In this document: in pieces, positions 1-11,318 of the stretch
Layout of the letters: the number at the start of each line of letters is the position of its first letter
How positions within the stretch are numbered: the first letter of the stretch is position 1
Assembly (NCBI GenBank): GCA_964035015.1
Contig: OZ036006.1
Location: 10,989,816-11,053,815 of the forward strand
DNA length: 64,000 nt
Direction: 5' to 3'
Source of the DNA: Corallium rubrum
Taxonomy: Eukaryota > Cnidaria > Anthozoa > Scleralcyonacea > Coralliidae
The notes under the pieces: model-generated
The model's database searches: none
Told to the model about the DNA's origin: nothing
The model's input: only the letters and a program-made list of their open reading frames with translations
Program-made: the position numbers and the translations under genes

Positions 1-595
1 AAAAGAGAGTTATATTTAATGCGATATATCTAAATTAGAACTGTAACTTAATTGGTATTCATAACCACCGTCTACCCAGCTACCGAGCTAAGGTAGCCGG
101 TGGTTTGGAATATATTAACTTCTGTACTTGTTCCTATGAGAACGAATAAAGGGAACGAAATAACCTTTAAAATAAGGAACAAAGAGGTCCTATTTAAAGC
201 GGCCTAGCCAATGCGGAACAATGTGTTCTTAATTTAAGCCCGTTCCTATTTTTGAATATCGGAACAAAACCTTCCCAAATTCAAATAAGAACGAAGCGTT
301 CCGCTTGAATATGTTCTTTTTCAAAAGGAACAAACCCAGCGAGTACCGAAATCTAAGCGCTACAAAAAGTTCCGCTAGATGCCGTTCCTAAAATCAAAAC
401 AAAGTACTTCCAACCTCAAGCCGGAATTTAAATATCGTTCTCATTTAGTCATAACCGCACCCAATATTCTGTTTAACCGATAATTATAACCCCAATGAAC
501 CCATACACACCTTTCCTATCGATGGTTTATTGTAAAAACAAAGCAATGGCGAACACTACAACACAACAAATAAGAACAAATATAAGGAAATGAGG
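1..595. other. Gene-free stretch rich in GTTCC/GGAAC words
   Basis: No coding sequence is seen. A short perfect-arm hairpin lies at about 64-105 (arms AACCACCG / CGGTGGTT). From 128 to 445 the words GTTCC, GGAAC, GTTCT or AGAAC recur about a dozen times on both strands. No transposon ends were recognised. Confidence 0.5.
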
Positions 596-861
<266 letters not shown>

Positions 862-1140
862 ATCGTTTATTAAAAATATTAAAAATTAAAAACACAATAT
901 CTTACGCAATTAACAATAACATCCATTCTAAATCAGAGACCTTGGCATTTTATTAAATGTATTAAGTTCTAAAGTTCATTGTCCAATAATTATGGTAAAT
1001 GGAGCACACCACATTCTCCAAGATACTTAAACATTATAATTAAAACGTTGTAAATTAATAATTCAAGTTATATTGGCTATTGCGTATCTTCATCGAAGTT
1101 AGCCATTATCGTATTAGAGTTTCAATATGGTAGCGGAGCC

Positions 1141-1687
1141 GAGTAGAGTAGAGTAGAGTGGAGTGGAGTGGAGTGGAGTGGAGTGGAGTGGAGTGGAGTG
1201 GAGTGGAGTGGAGTGGAGTGGAGTGGAGTGGAGTGGAGTGGAGGGAGTGGAGCGGAGCGGAGTAGAGTAGAGTAGAGTAGAGTAGAGTAGAGTAGAGTAG
1301 AGTAGAGTAGAGTAGAGTAGAGTAGAGTAGAGTAGAGTAGAGTAGAGTAGAGTAGAGTAGAGTAGAGTAGAGTAGAGTAGAGTAGAGTAGGTAGAGTAGA
1401 GTAGAGTAGAGTAGAGTAGAGTAGAGTAGAGTAGAGTAGAGTAGAGTAGAGTAGAGTAGAGTAGAGTAGAGTAGAGTAGAGTAGAGTAGAGTAGAGTAGA
1501 GTAGAGTAGAGTAGAGTAGAGTAGAGTAGAGTAGAGTAGAGTAGAGTAGAGTAGAGTAGAGTAGAGTAGAGTAGAGTAGAGTAGAGTAGAGTAGAGTAGA
1601 GTAGAGTAGAGTAGAGTAGAGTAGAGTAGAGTAGAGTAGAGTAGAGTAGAGTAGAGTAGAGTAGAGTAGAGTAGAGTAGAGTAGAGA
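1141..1687 (+). repeat. Pentanucleotide array (GAGTA)n / (GAGTG)n
   Basis: A block of GAGTG units (about 1156-1245) is followed by a long homogeneous GAGTA run with one slip near 1386. The array ends 36 bp from the stop codon of the DUF4419 gene. It shares period and purine strand bias with the GAAGT array at 6.2-7.8 kb. Confidence 0.95.
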
Positions 1688-1722
1688 GCAGTTGTAATAT
1701 ATATTTATCTCTATTGTTGATT

Positions 1723-2812
1723 TTATGAAGATTTTTTGAGAAATGGCGAATCTTCCGGTAAACTGAGACACCATCCATGAAACGGTTGAACCGAGGGCAC
1801 TCCATTCTCACCATCTTCATGCAGTGTATAACTCGCTATTCCCGCTGCCAACGTAGCCGTATCTTGTTCACCAGACGGATCAGTGATGTTGAGTGGAACT
1901 GAAACAATACCGCTTGGAAAGTGGTCACCATGACCTGCATTGACACCAATCATAAACTTTGTTATCCACCCAGAATACGGATTCCCACTCTGCCCTGATC
2001 CAAATGATTTCCCGGACACTATACGACTCCACCAATCTTTATCGGGGCTTCCGTTGTATGTCGCTTCCAACTTCTTGAACACATTCTCGACATAGTTCCA
2101 CCACTCGACTGTTAATCTGATGTCCTTCATAATTGGCTCTAAGTTTCTTCTCAGTACTTCCAGCTTCGACTGTAAACGCTTCCAATCCTCTTCGGTGCCA
2201 AGCATCTCCACTGCAGGAATCCCACACAAAGTATACATGCCAAAATCGAAGAACTGGTGGAGCGAAGACATCAGAGTTATCTGCGAAACGATCTTTTGTA
2301 GCGGTTGTGACTGAGAAATCCGCCGTCACGGCTTCGACGTATTCGGGAACGTTGACATTCTCCGATATTTTTTCGGCCATTTTATCGAAGAACTGGCTGT
2401 AATCGACATTGTAGATGTTGCTTGAATCAACCGCGATTTCTAGCGTCTTCTTCCCTGCATGATTGACGAACACTTTGCGAACAGAGTCCTTATTCGCATT
2501 CTTGTCTATAGCGAGAGCGACTCGTCTGATGACGCAGAACCACCAGTCGTCGGGCGATGTTCTTAGGTTCCAGTGATTGTTGTAAGCGGTGAGGACGGAT
2601 GAAAAGAATCCCTTGTCGTTGGAATAAGCAATAACTTCTTCGGACCCCAGTGTCGCAACTTGTGTCTTACCGGTCGGGCGAGATCTTGAGCCAAATTCAT
2701 TTCGTAGGCTTTTAGTCTGTTCAACATGTTCTTGTATGAGCAGCTTTGCTGGCTTTTCAAAACGATATCGATCTTTAGGAACAAGGTTGTCAGCGAGGGA
2801 AACACACTTCAT
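1723..2812 (-). CDS. DUF4419-family protein, single exon, one frameshift
   Basis: The ATG at 2812 opens about 170 residues, then the frame must change within TTTT at 2294-2297 (an A run on the coding strand). One base fewer there continues into a second frame that runs to the stop at 1723, about 362 residues in all. Both halves look like one domain: the first has SEEVIAYSNDKGFFSSVLTA and a DDWWFCVIRRVA segment, the second has MYTLCGIPAVEMLGTEEDW, an SGIVSVPLNITD segment and a C-terminal VQPFHGWCL. This order matches my knowledge of DUF4419 (Pfam), common in fungi, protists and cnidarians; its molecular function is not known to me. No introns, signal peptide or membrane segment are evident. 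The frameshift could be a homopolymer sequencing error or true decay; the rest of the reading frame is clean, which favours a gene that is or recently was functional. Confidence 0.75.
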
Positions 2813-2825
2813 CCTGACATCAAAG

Positions 2826-2861
2826 CACTGAGCAGTTTTTGAGGGAAAGGGCGATTATAAA
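2826..2861 (-). promoter_or_regulatory. Candidate TATA box and initiator of the DUF4419 gene
   Basis: On the minus strand TTTATAAT (2854-2861) lies about 28 bp before CTCAGTG (2826-2832), an initiator-like sequence, and the ATG follows about 15 bp later. The spacing fits a TATA/Inr core promoter with a very short 5' UTR. Inferred from spacing only. Confidence 0.4.
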
Positions 2862-2999
2862 TGCCGTGGTTGGCAAGGAAGTGATAGTATGATTGACAGC
2901 GACTTCCTGTCGAAATCGTCTTTGTCGACTGCTGTCTTTCTTTTTCTTTATAACTTTTTCTCTCTCTTTCTGTTAGAAAGATTATCGCAAGGAAAGTAC

Positions 3000-3514
3000 G
3001 AAGTCCTCCGAAGCGACAAAGTTTTGGATTAAAATACTACGATTTTTCAGGGTTCTATTCTATACGATTTTTTCAAATTCACATATCTTGCACATAATTT
3101 AACGTTCTATCTAACTAACTGTACGAGTTTCGTGACTGACACAAACCTACAGACGATTCAGGGATACTTTAAAATTATTGCGTTTGACCATACGCCAACT
3201 GGCCAAGTGATAGCTTAATAATGCAATTTGATATTTGCGCTCATCTCAGTTCAAATAGATTTTCTCCGTTGCTATTCTATACGATTTGTTTTAATTCACA
3301 TATGTTGTACAGAATTTAACGCTCTATCTAACTATGCATGTTTCCCAAATGGCACAAACCTACAGACGATTCAGGGATTTACTTAAAAATATGACCGCGT
3401 TTGACTACGCGTTTGACTAAATAGCGTATTAAATCGTGCAATTTGATATTTGCGCTCATGTCAGTTCAAATAGCCTTTTCTCCGTTGCTATTCTATACCA
3501 TGTTTTCTAATTCA
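3000..3514 (+). repeat. Dispersed repeat, copy 1 (upstream of the DUF4419 gene)
   Basis: The block starting AAGTCCTCCGAAGCGACAAA is repeated in inverted orientation at 51.5-51.9 kb. Internally it holds two related subunits, each with a variant of TTCTATACGATTT, AATTCACATATNTTG and CCTACAGACGATTCAGGGA. The Penelope-like element at 3515-5987 interrupts it; a short remnant continues from 6000. Confidence 0.75.
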
Positions 3515-3623
3515 GCTATTGATATACCAGGCGGAAAGCGTAGTCTAGTCAAGAAGATAACTGCCCAGCAAATAATTTTCAAAAAAGCCATAACGATAAG
3601 GTTTGGAAAAACATAATTTAATT

Positions 3624-3660
3624 TACTAACGTTTCGTCACTATTCAAGTAACATCTTCAG
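3624..3660 (-). ncRNA. Hammerhead-ribozyme-like core in the Penelope 3' region
   Basis: The minus strand reads CTGAAGA (3654-3660), a six-pair stem II (GTTACT / AGTGAC), then GAAAC, a four-base loop and GTA (3624-3626). This fits the hammerhead consensus CUGANGA-stem II-GAA-short stem III-UH with a two-pair helix III. Penelope-like elements are known to carry hammerheads with very short helix III. Helix I pairing is poor here, so activity is doubtful. Confidence 0.45.
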
Positions 3661-3762
3661 AGTGATAAATATTTACACGATTTCGACTAATATACTTAAC
3701 TGATACAAAAATAGATGTGATGAAATAAGAGAAGGAAAGGGAGTGGTAGAGAGGTGAAGAAT

Positions 3763-4797
3763 CTAATGCTTTGCGCGCTCACAATGCAATGAGATTATGA
3801 GATCAGTGAATGAGAGTGCACGCGATCACTTCGGTCATGTACGCTCGCGGCCATTTTTCGGGCGACGAAATTCAACAAGTGAAGCAATCCCTCGATATCT
3901 GAGCAATGCTTGCAGTAAATTACTCAATTTATGTTTTTCGTGAGAGCAAAGATGATTTAGTAAGTAGTTATTGTCATATTTTTGATCATATTTGATTATA
4001 CTCAGAGGGCCGTGGAGTTGTATTTCGAGACAAGTATTCGTCGATCGGCGTTTCTTACAAAACCAAACGAAGGCCAGACAAGAGATCATAACTAAATTAG
4101 ATGCTACTAATAAGGGATAGCTAGACTCAAATTTTTGTCATTTCAATAGGACTGCTGTTAGTTGTTTACAAGTGGTTTTATACCTGTTGGATTGCATCTC
4201 CGATTAGGATTTGTTTTGATAAGGCGCTGTTTTTCTCATTGTTTGGTTCTCAGCCTATGATATTATAAGCTTCCAAAAGTCGTTTGAATCGATTTGTAGC
4301 GATGTCTGACTCAGAATTTGTCGAAAATAATTATAAACGACACTCCACAAATCTGTCAGCGTGTTCTATTCGCAACGGATTTGATTACAACGGCCTTTCA
4401 AAGTACTGTACATATATATTATTTCGCACTTTACAGACTGTGCATATAAACACTTCTGTATGCTGTATACACGCTCCACGTTTCTGACGTCTGTCTGCTC
4501 ATAGAATATAGGGAATAAAAGATTAAAAGGATCTTATAGGCTTTGCTAGGAAACTGTACGTGTCGAAGAGAAATATATTACTTTTGACGCTCCGCGTGAA
4601 ATTAATTGACAATGATTTGTCTTTGTCTGAGAACTCAAAAATATTTGGATGGTCTTCACTATTGTGTTACTGTAGCCTATTCGAATTGAGTAATTTACTG
4701 CAAGCATTGCTCAGATATCGAGGGATTGCTTCACTTGTTGAATTTCGTCGCCCGAAAAATGGCCGCGAGAGTGCATTGTGAGCGCGCAAAGCATTAG
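3763..4797. mobile_element. Foldback element inside the Penelope insertion
   Basis: CTAATGCTTTGCGCGCTCAC at 3762-3781 is the inverse of the sequence at about 4778-4797. A second pair of arms (3847-3930 against 4684-4769, over 80 bp) contains GGCCATTTTTCGGGCGACGA and its complement. It separates the endonuclease stop codon from the Penelope 3' tail. No protein is encoded. Confidence 0.7.
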
Positions 4798-4835
4798 GTG
4801 GACACTCATCCTTTAAAATAGTGTTATAACACTAT

Positions 4836-5978
4836 TTACACTAAAGGAAAGGAACGGATATTGTTATTGAGAGTAGGGTTGACTTGAGAGATGAATAAAC
4901 TTTCTCTGATGAGAACATCAAGTTGGGAATTTCCCGAAGCTAAAATACTAAAATCTGAAAAAGATATGGGATGGTCATTATTCCTAGAATGAGATAAAAC
5001 GGCTGAAAGTTGAGAAATGGAGAGTGTTCTCCCTGTGAGGGCCGAAATACCTTTATGATCTGAAATCCTCGTATGTAAATGTCGGCATGTTTCGCCTATA
5101 TACAACGCGTTGCAGCGTTGGCACGTGAATTTATATACAACATGGGATCTCAATTGAAAAGGAATTCGATATTTAAAACTGAAAAAGTTAGATAAACGAC
5201 GGGAAAATAACGCGTAGTTTAATATGCGGGTAGGCTGAAGAAAATAACTTAACTAATTGTTGGCGGATTTGAAGCGCGTGGTTTCCAGTATAAGGCAAGA
5301 CCATCGACAATAGCAATTTAGGGACATCAAAGGTTTTTGCCGTAGCTGAAAATTTTTTTGTAAGAAAGCGCGCATGCATTTCTCTAAGAATTTGTCGGGG
5401 TATCCATTTTGAAGTAAAAGATGTTTAAACTTGTCGAATTCTTCATGAAACTTAATGTACGAAGAACATAGGTTAAAATATCGAAAGAGGAGAGTGAGAA
5501 TCATGCCTTTTTTATACGCAATTGGTAAAAAGCTTTCAAAATTAGTAAATAAACCTGTGAAAGTAGGTTTTCGGTAGACGGAAGTAACGAAAGAACCATT
5601 GGAGCGACTAATGTTTATGTCGAGAAATGCTAATGACTTGTCGGATTCAACCTCATGTGTAAATTTGATATTTTTGTGTTTTGAATTTAAGTAATCGAGG
5701 AAAGGAATAATATGGTCGCGAGATTTAAATAAGATAAAAGAATCGTCAACATAGCGGTAGTAAAGTGGTTTGAAACGATTGGGACAGTCATCGAGCCAAA
5801 AGCTTTCATGATAAGCCAAAAATATATTAGCGAAAAGTGGCCCAAGCGGAGAGCCCATGGCAACCCCATCAACTTGGTCGTAGAATTTACCATTAAAAAT
5901 AAAATGAGAATTTTTGACGGCTAAATTTAAGAATTCGGTAATTATGGCTTTTTCGAAAATTATTTGCTGGGCAATTAT
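4836..5978 (-). pseudogene. Penelope RT / GIY-YIG endonuclease fragment, frameshifted
   Basis: Reading starts inside the RT palm: VAMGSPLGPLFANIFLA, then YRYVDDSFILF with the catalytic YxDD motif (near 5750), then AFLDINISR and VYRKPTFTG. The thumb and linker follow in another frame (DVPKLLLSMVLPYTG near 5300), and the original frame resumes near 5215 for the GIY-YIG domain: VVYKFTCQRCNALYIGETCR, then RISDHKG, ending at the TAA at 4836-4838. Two frameshifts (about 5350 and 5215) and the missing N-terminal half make it inactive. In this family the RT copies RNA at the target and the GIY-YIG domain nicks DNA. Confidence 0.9.
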
Positions 5979-5999
5979 CTTCTTGACTTTTCTAATTCA

Positions 6000-6198
6000 C
6001 ATATGTTGTACTCACATTACTCGTGGTTTTAGTCACATGACACATGTAACCACAAACAAATAAACTCTCAAAATCTCGATTCCGTTGACTATACATAACT
6101 CGGCAAAGAGGTCTGGATACGAGACACAGGCATATCATTTTACCGAATTTAAAAGCTTGGCCAGGTTTATTGCGCAAGCTGAGAGCAGGCGATCAGCT
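6000..6198. other. Stretch without a recognised gene
   Basis: The first bases continue the dispersed repeat broken by the Penelope insertion. The rest shows no coding sequence or known repeat. Confidence 0.4.
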
Positions 6199-7836
6199 GT
6201 GAAGTGAAGTGAAGTGAAGTGAAGTGAAGTGAAGTGAAGTGAAGTGAAGTGGAGTGGAGTGGAGTGGAGTGGAGTGGAGTGGAGTGGAGTGGAGTGGAGT
6301 GGAGTGGAGTGGAGTGGAGTGAAGTGAAGTGAAGTGAAGTGAAGTGAAGTGAAGTGAAGTGAAGTGAAGTGAAGTGAAGTGAAGGGAAGTGAAGTGAAGT
6401 GAAGTGAAGTGAAGTGAAGTGAAGTGAAGTGAAGTGAAGTGAAGTGAAGGGAAGTGAAGTGAAGTGAAGTGAAGTGAAGTGAAGTGAAGTGAAGTGAAGG
6501 GAAGTGAAGTGAAGTGAAGTGAAGTGAAGTGAAGTGAAGTGAAGTGAAGTGAAGTGAAGTGAAGTGAAGTGAAGTGAAGGGAAGGGAAGTGAAGTGAAGT
6601 GAAGTGAAGTGAAGTGAAGGGAAGTGAAGTGAAGTGAAGGGAAGTGAAGTGCAGTGCAGTGAAGTGAAGGGAAGTGAAGGGAAGTGAAGTGAAGTGAAGT
6701 GAAGTGAAGGGAAGTGAAGGGAAGTGAAGTGAAGTGAAGTGAAGTGAAGTGAAGTGCAGTGCAGTGAAGTGGAGTGAAGTGAAGGGAAGTGAAGTGAAGT
6801 GAAGGGAAGTGAAGTGAAGTGAAGTGAAGTGAAGTGAAGTGAAGGGAAGTGAAGGGAAGTGAAGTGAAGTGAAGTGAAGTGAAGTGAAGTGAAGTGAAGT
6901 GCAGTGCAGTGAAGTGGAGTGAAGTGAAGTGAAGTGAAGTGAAGTGAAGGGAAGTGAAGTGAAGTGAAGTGAAGTGAAGTGAAGTGAAGTGAAGTGAAGT
7001 GCAGTGCAGTGAAGTGGAGTGAAGTGAAGGGAAGTGAAGTGAAGTGAAGTGAAGTGAAGTGAAGTGAAGTGAAGGGAAGTGAAGGGAAGTGAAGTGAAGT
7101 GAAGTGAAGTGAAGTGAAGTGAAGTGCAGTGCAGTGAAGTGGAGTGAAGTGAAGGGAAGTGGAGTGAAGTGAAGGGAAGTGAAGTGAAGTGAAGGGAAGT
7201 GAAGTGAAGTGAAGTGAAGTGAAGTGAAGTGAAGTGTAGTGAAGTGGAGTGAAGTGAAGGGAAGTGAAGGGAAGTGAAGTGAAGTGAAGTGAAGTGAAGT
7301 GAAGTGAAGTGAAGTGAAGTGAAGTGCAGTGTAGTGAAGTGGAGTGAAGTGAAGGGAAGTGAAGTGAAGTGAAGTGAAGTGAAGGGAAGTGAAGTGAAGT
7401 GAAGGGAAGTGAAGTGAAGTGAAGTGAAGGGAAGTGAAGTGAAGGGAAGTGAAGTGAAGGGAAGTGAAGTGAAGTGAAGGGAAGTGAAGTGAAGTGAAGT
7501 GAAGGGAAGTGAAGTGAAGTGAAGTGAAGTGAAGTGAAGTGAAGTGAAGTGAAGTGAAGTGAAGTGAAGTGAAGTGAAGGGAAGTGAAGTGAAGTGAAGT
7601 GAAGTGAAGTGAAGTGAAGTGAAGTGAAGTGAAGTGAAGTGAAGTGAAGTGAAGTGAAGTGAAGTGAAGTGAAGTGAAGTGAAGTGAAGTGAAGTGAAGT
7701 GAAGTGAAGTGAAGTGAAGGGAAGTGAAGTGAAGTGAAGGGAAGTGAAGTGAAGTGAAGTGAAGTGAAGGGAAGTGAAGTGAAGTGAAGTGAAGTGAAGG
7801 GAAGTGAAGTGAAGTGAAGGGAAGTGAAGTGAAGTG
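6199..7836 (+). repeat. Pentanucleotide satellite (GAAGT)n with GAAGG, GCAGT and GGAGT variants
   Basis: About 1.64 kb of uninterrupted five-base period. Variant units recur in a patterned way: GCAGT-GCAGT-GAAGT-GGAGT clusters appear near 6650, 6755, 6900, 7000 and 7125, which suggests blocks of several tens of bases were duplicated as higher-order units. The long open frame through it is a consequence of the period. Confidence 0.95.
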
Positions 7837-8033
7837 TTTATTTCATCACGGAATTCTAACAACATAACAAGCTGGTTTCCATAAAAGCCGTGAACAATGA
7901 CAAAATATTGACAAAAAATAATAAAAATATTTAAAATATAATATATTGACATCTAATATATGCACGCAGTAATTAAAAGTTATTAAAATCATTAAGGATC
8001 ACTAAGAAGAGTAATTGCTTCTACTGCTAATAA
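7837..8033. other. AT-rich spacer between two satellite arrays
   Basis: No gene seen; AT-rich single-copy-looking sequence. Confidence 0.4.
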
Positions 8034-10482
8034 TACTAATACTATTACTAATACTAATACTAATACTAATACTAATACTAATACTAATACTAATACTAAT
8101 ACTAATACTAATACTAATACTAATACTAATACTAATACTAATACTAATACTAATACTAATACTAATACTAATACTAATACTAAATCTATTAGTATTACTA
8201 ATACTAATACTAATACTAATACTAATACTAATACTAATACTAATACTAATACTAATACTAATACTAATACTAATACTAATACTAATACTAATACTAATAC
8301 TAATACTAATACTAATACTAATACTAATACTAATACTAATACTAATACTAATACTAATACTAATACTAATACTAATACTAATACTAATACTAATACTAAT
8401 ACTAAATCTATTAGTATTACTAATACTAATACTAATACTAATACTAATACTAATACTAATACTAATACTAATACTAATACTAATACTAATACTAATACTA
8501 ATACTAATACTAATACTAATACTAATACTAATACTAATACTAATACTAATACTAATACTAATACTAATACTAATACTAATACTAATACTAATACTAATAC
8601 TAATACTAAATCTATTAGTATTACTAATACTAATACTAATACTAATACTAATACTAATACTAATACTAATACTAATACTAATACTAATACTAATACTAAT
8701 ACTAATACTAATACTAATACTAATACTAATACTAATACTAATACTAATACTAATACTAATACTAATACTAATACTAATACTAATACTAATACTAATACTA
8801 ATACTAATACTAATACTAATACTAATACTAATACTAATACTAATACTAAATCTATTAGTATTACTAATACTAATACTAATACTAATACTAATACTAATAC
8901 TAATACTAATACTAATACTAATACTAATACTAATACTAATACTAATACTAATACTAATACTAATACTAATACTAATACTAATACTAATACTAATACTAAT
9001 ACTAATACTAATACTAATACTAAATCTATTAGTATTACTAATACTAATACTAATACTAATACTAATACTAATACTAATACTAATACTAATACTAATACTA
9101 ATACTAATACTAATACTAATACTAATACTAATACTAATACTAATACTAATACTAATACTAATACTAATACTAATACTAATACTAATACTAATACTAATAC
9201 TAATACTAATACTAATACTAATACTAATACTAATACTAATACTAAATCTATTAGTATTACTAATACTAATACTAATACTAATACTAATACTAATACTAAT
9301 ACTAATACTAATACTAATACTAATACTAATACTAATACTAATACTAATACTAATACTAAATCTATTAGTATTACTAATACTAATACTAATACTAATACTA
9401 ATACTAATACTAATACTAATACTAATACTAATACTAATACTAATACTAATACTAATACTAATACTAATACTAATACTAATACTAATACTAATACTAATAC
9501 TAAATCTATTAGTATTACTAATACTAATACTAATACTAATACTAATACTAATACTAATACTAATACTAATACTAATACTAATACTAATACTAATACTAAT
9601 ACTAATACTAATACTAATACTAATACTAATACTAATACTAATACTAAATCTATTAGTATTACTAATACTAATACTAATACTAATACTAATACTAATACTA
9701 ATACTAATACTAATACTAATACTAATACTAATACTAATACTAATACTAATACTAATACTAATACTAATACTAATACTAATATACTAATACTAATACTAAT
9801 ACTAATACTAATACTAATACTAATACTAAATCTATTAGTATTACTAATACTAATACTAATACTAATACTAATACTAATACTAATACTAATACTAATACTA
9901 ATACTAATACTAATACTAATACTAATACTAATACTAATACTAATACTAATACTAATACTAATACTAAATCTATTAGTATTACTAATACTAATACTAATAC
10001 TAATACTAATACTAATACTAATACTAATACTAATACTAATACTAATACTAATACTAATACTAATACTAATACTAATACTAATACTAATACTAATACTAAT
10101 ACTAATACTAATACTAATACTAATACTAATACTAATACTAAATCTATTAGTATTACTAATACTAATACTAATACTAATACTAATACTAATACTAATACTA
10201 ATACTAATACTAATACTAATACTAATACTAATACTAATACTAATACTAATACTAATACTAATACTAATACTAATACTAATACTAATACTAATACTAATAC
10301 TAATACTAAATCTATTAGTATTACTAATACTAATACTAATACTAATACTAATACTAATACTAATACTAATACTAATACTAATACTAATACTAATACTAAT
10401 ACTAATACTAATACTAATACTAATACTAATACTAATACTAATACTAATACTAATACTAATACTAATACTAATACTAATACTT
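8034..10482 (+). repeat. (TACTAA)n hexamer array with 13 identical hairpin cassettes
   Basis: About 2.45 kb of perfect ACTAAT hexamer. Thirteen times the run is broken by ATCTATTAGTATT, making AATACTAA-ATCTA-TTAGTATT, an eight-pair hairpin with a five-base loop. The ATCT positions are 8184, 8406, 8610, 8850, 9024, 9246, 9360, 9504, 9648, 9830, 9968, 10142 and 10310. Spacings are multiples of six (114-240) except one enlarged by a 2-bp slip near 9779. Long frames on both strands are period artefacts. Confidence 0.97.
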
Positions 10483-10494
10483 ATTATATGCATG

Positions 10495-11175
10495 ACAAAA
10501 TTACTGCAATCTGATTGGCTAAGAGGAGTGCAATTATATCGTTAATTGCACTCTCCAGAGTGCAAATTAATGTTACCATGGTAACAGTGCTAAAAAATAA
10601 AATTCAAAATGGCGGCGTATTTTCAAATTGAAAGATTTTGACTTTTCCGACGACTTGTGGAACACTTTCAACTGAAAATTTCATGTAAATATTTGAAGAT
10701 CAATACAGGTAACATCTGCTCACCATAAGTGAAACTGTTTGTTGTCCAGTTGTAACGAAACAAGATGTTTTCAAACGCGCGAATTACTACGAAGCGTACG
10801 ACAAGGATTGACACTTCAGGTAATTGTAAATTGGTTTTGAAGTTTGTGATTACTTATAGTTAGTTGCCAGAAAGAAAAATTAATTCACTGTTTTGAATAA
10901 CGTTTTAAGATTGTCTGTGGTTGTATGGCCAATAAACATTCAAATTAAGACAAACATTTTGGACTGTAATTAAGATAGATATCATAATTTTGTCATGCAT
11001 GTAATAAACAAGTAATCATATGATTTTGCTCATGCAATTAATGATTTTACACTACTCGTGATATTTGAAAATTGAGCCAAATTGCACTCGCCTACGGCTC
11101 GTGCAATTTTGGATCAATTTTCAAATATCACTCGTAGTGTAACATCATTAATTGCACTCGCTATCATATGATTAC
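10495..11175. mobile_element. Foldback-containing insert between two TACTAA arrays
   Basis: This block separates the main hexamer array from a smaller one at 11177. It contains CTGATTGGCTAAG (inverted CCAAT), a palindromic GTTACCATGGTAAC near 10573, AAAATGGCGGCG near 10606, and a strong hairpin at 11037-11154 whose arms hold TTTACACTACTCG and its complement. It looks like a foldback transposon that landed in the array. Confidence 0.55.
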
Positions 11176-11176
11176 C

Positions 11177-11318
11177 TATACTAATACTAATACTAATACT
11201 AATACTAATACTAATACTAATACTAATACTAATACTAATACTAATACTAATACTAATACTAATACTAATACTAATACTAATACTAATACTAATACTAATA
11301 CTAATACTAATACTAATA
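11177..11318 (+). repeat. (TACTAA)n hexamer array, second block
   Basis: About 140 bp of the same hexamer as at 8.0-10.5 kb, without hairpin cassettes. It was probably continuous with the larger array before the intervening insertion. Confidence 0.95.

Larger units (their letters stand above)
3515..5987 (-). mobile_element. Penelope-like element, 5'-truncated, with 12-bp target duplication
   Basis: TTTTCTAATTCA occurs at 3503-3514 and again at 5988-5999, bracketing an insertion in a dispersed repeat. The insert encodes, on the minus strand, the C-terminal part of a reverse transcriptase and a GIY-YIG endonuclease, the combination that defines canonical Penelope-like elements. Its two ends carry a 46-bp inverted match (3548-3593 against 5942-5987, two mismatches), so a piece of RT coding sequence is repeated backwards at the 3' end. 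A hammerhead-like core lies in the 3' part (3624-3660), and a separate 1-kb foldback sits between the coding part and the tail. Confidence 0.88.

Noticed and set aside
6135..7952. 605-codon open frame in the GAAGT array
   Set aside because: Five-base period read as repeated SLHFT; a satellite artefact.
8184..10323. CRISPR-like spaced repeats
   Set aside because: The regularly placed cassettes are separated by more satellite, not by unique spacers, and the DNA is from an animal.
8034..10493. Open frames of 590 and 833 codons in the TACTAA array
   Set aside because: They arise from a six-base period without stop triplets; composition is Leu-Ile, Ile-Ser or Leu-Val alternation with no domain and no splice or promoter support.
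8034..11318. TTAGTA units as telomeric repeats
   Set aside because: The reverse complement of the hexamer is close to TTAGGG, but no TTAGGG units occur and the array is internal; similarity is probably chance.
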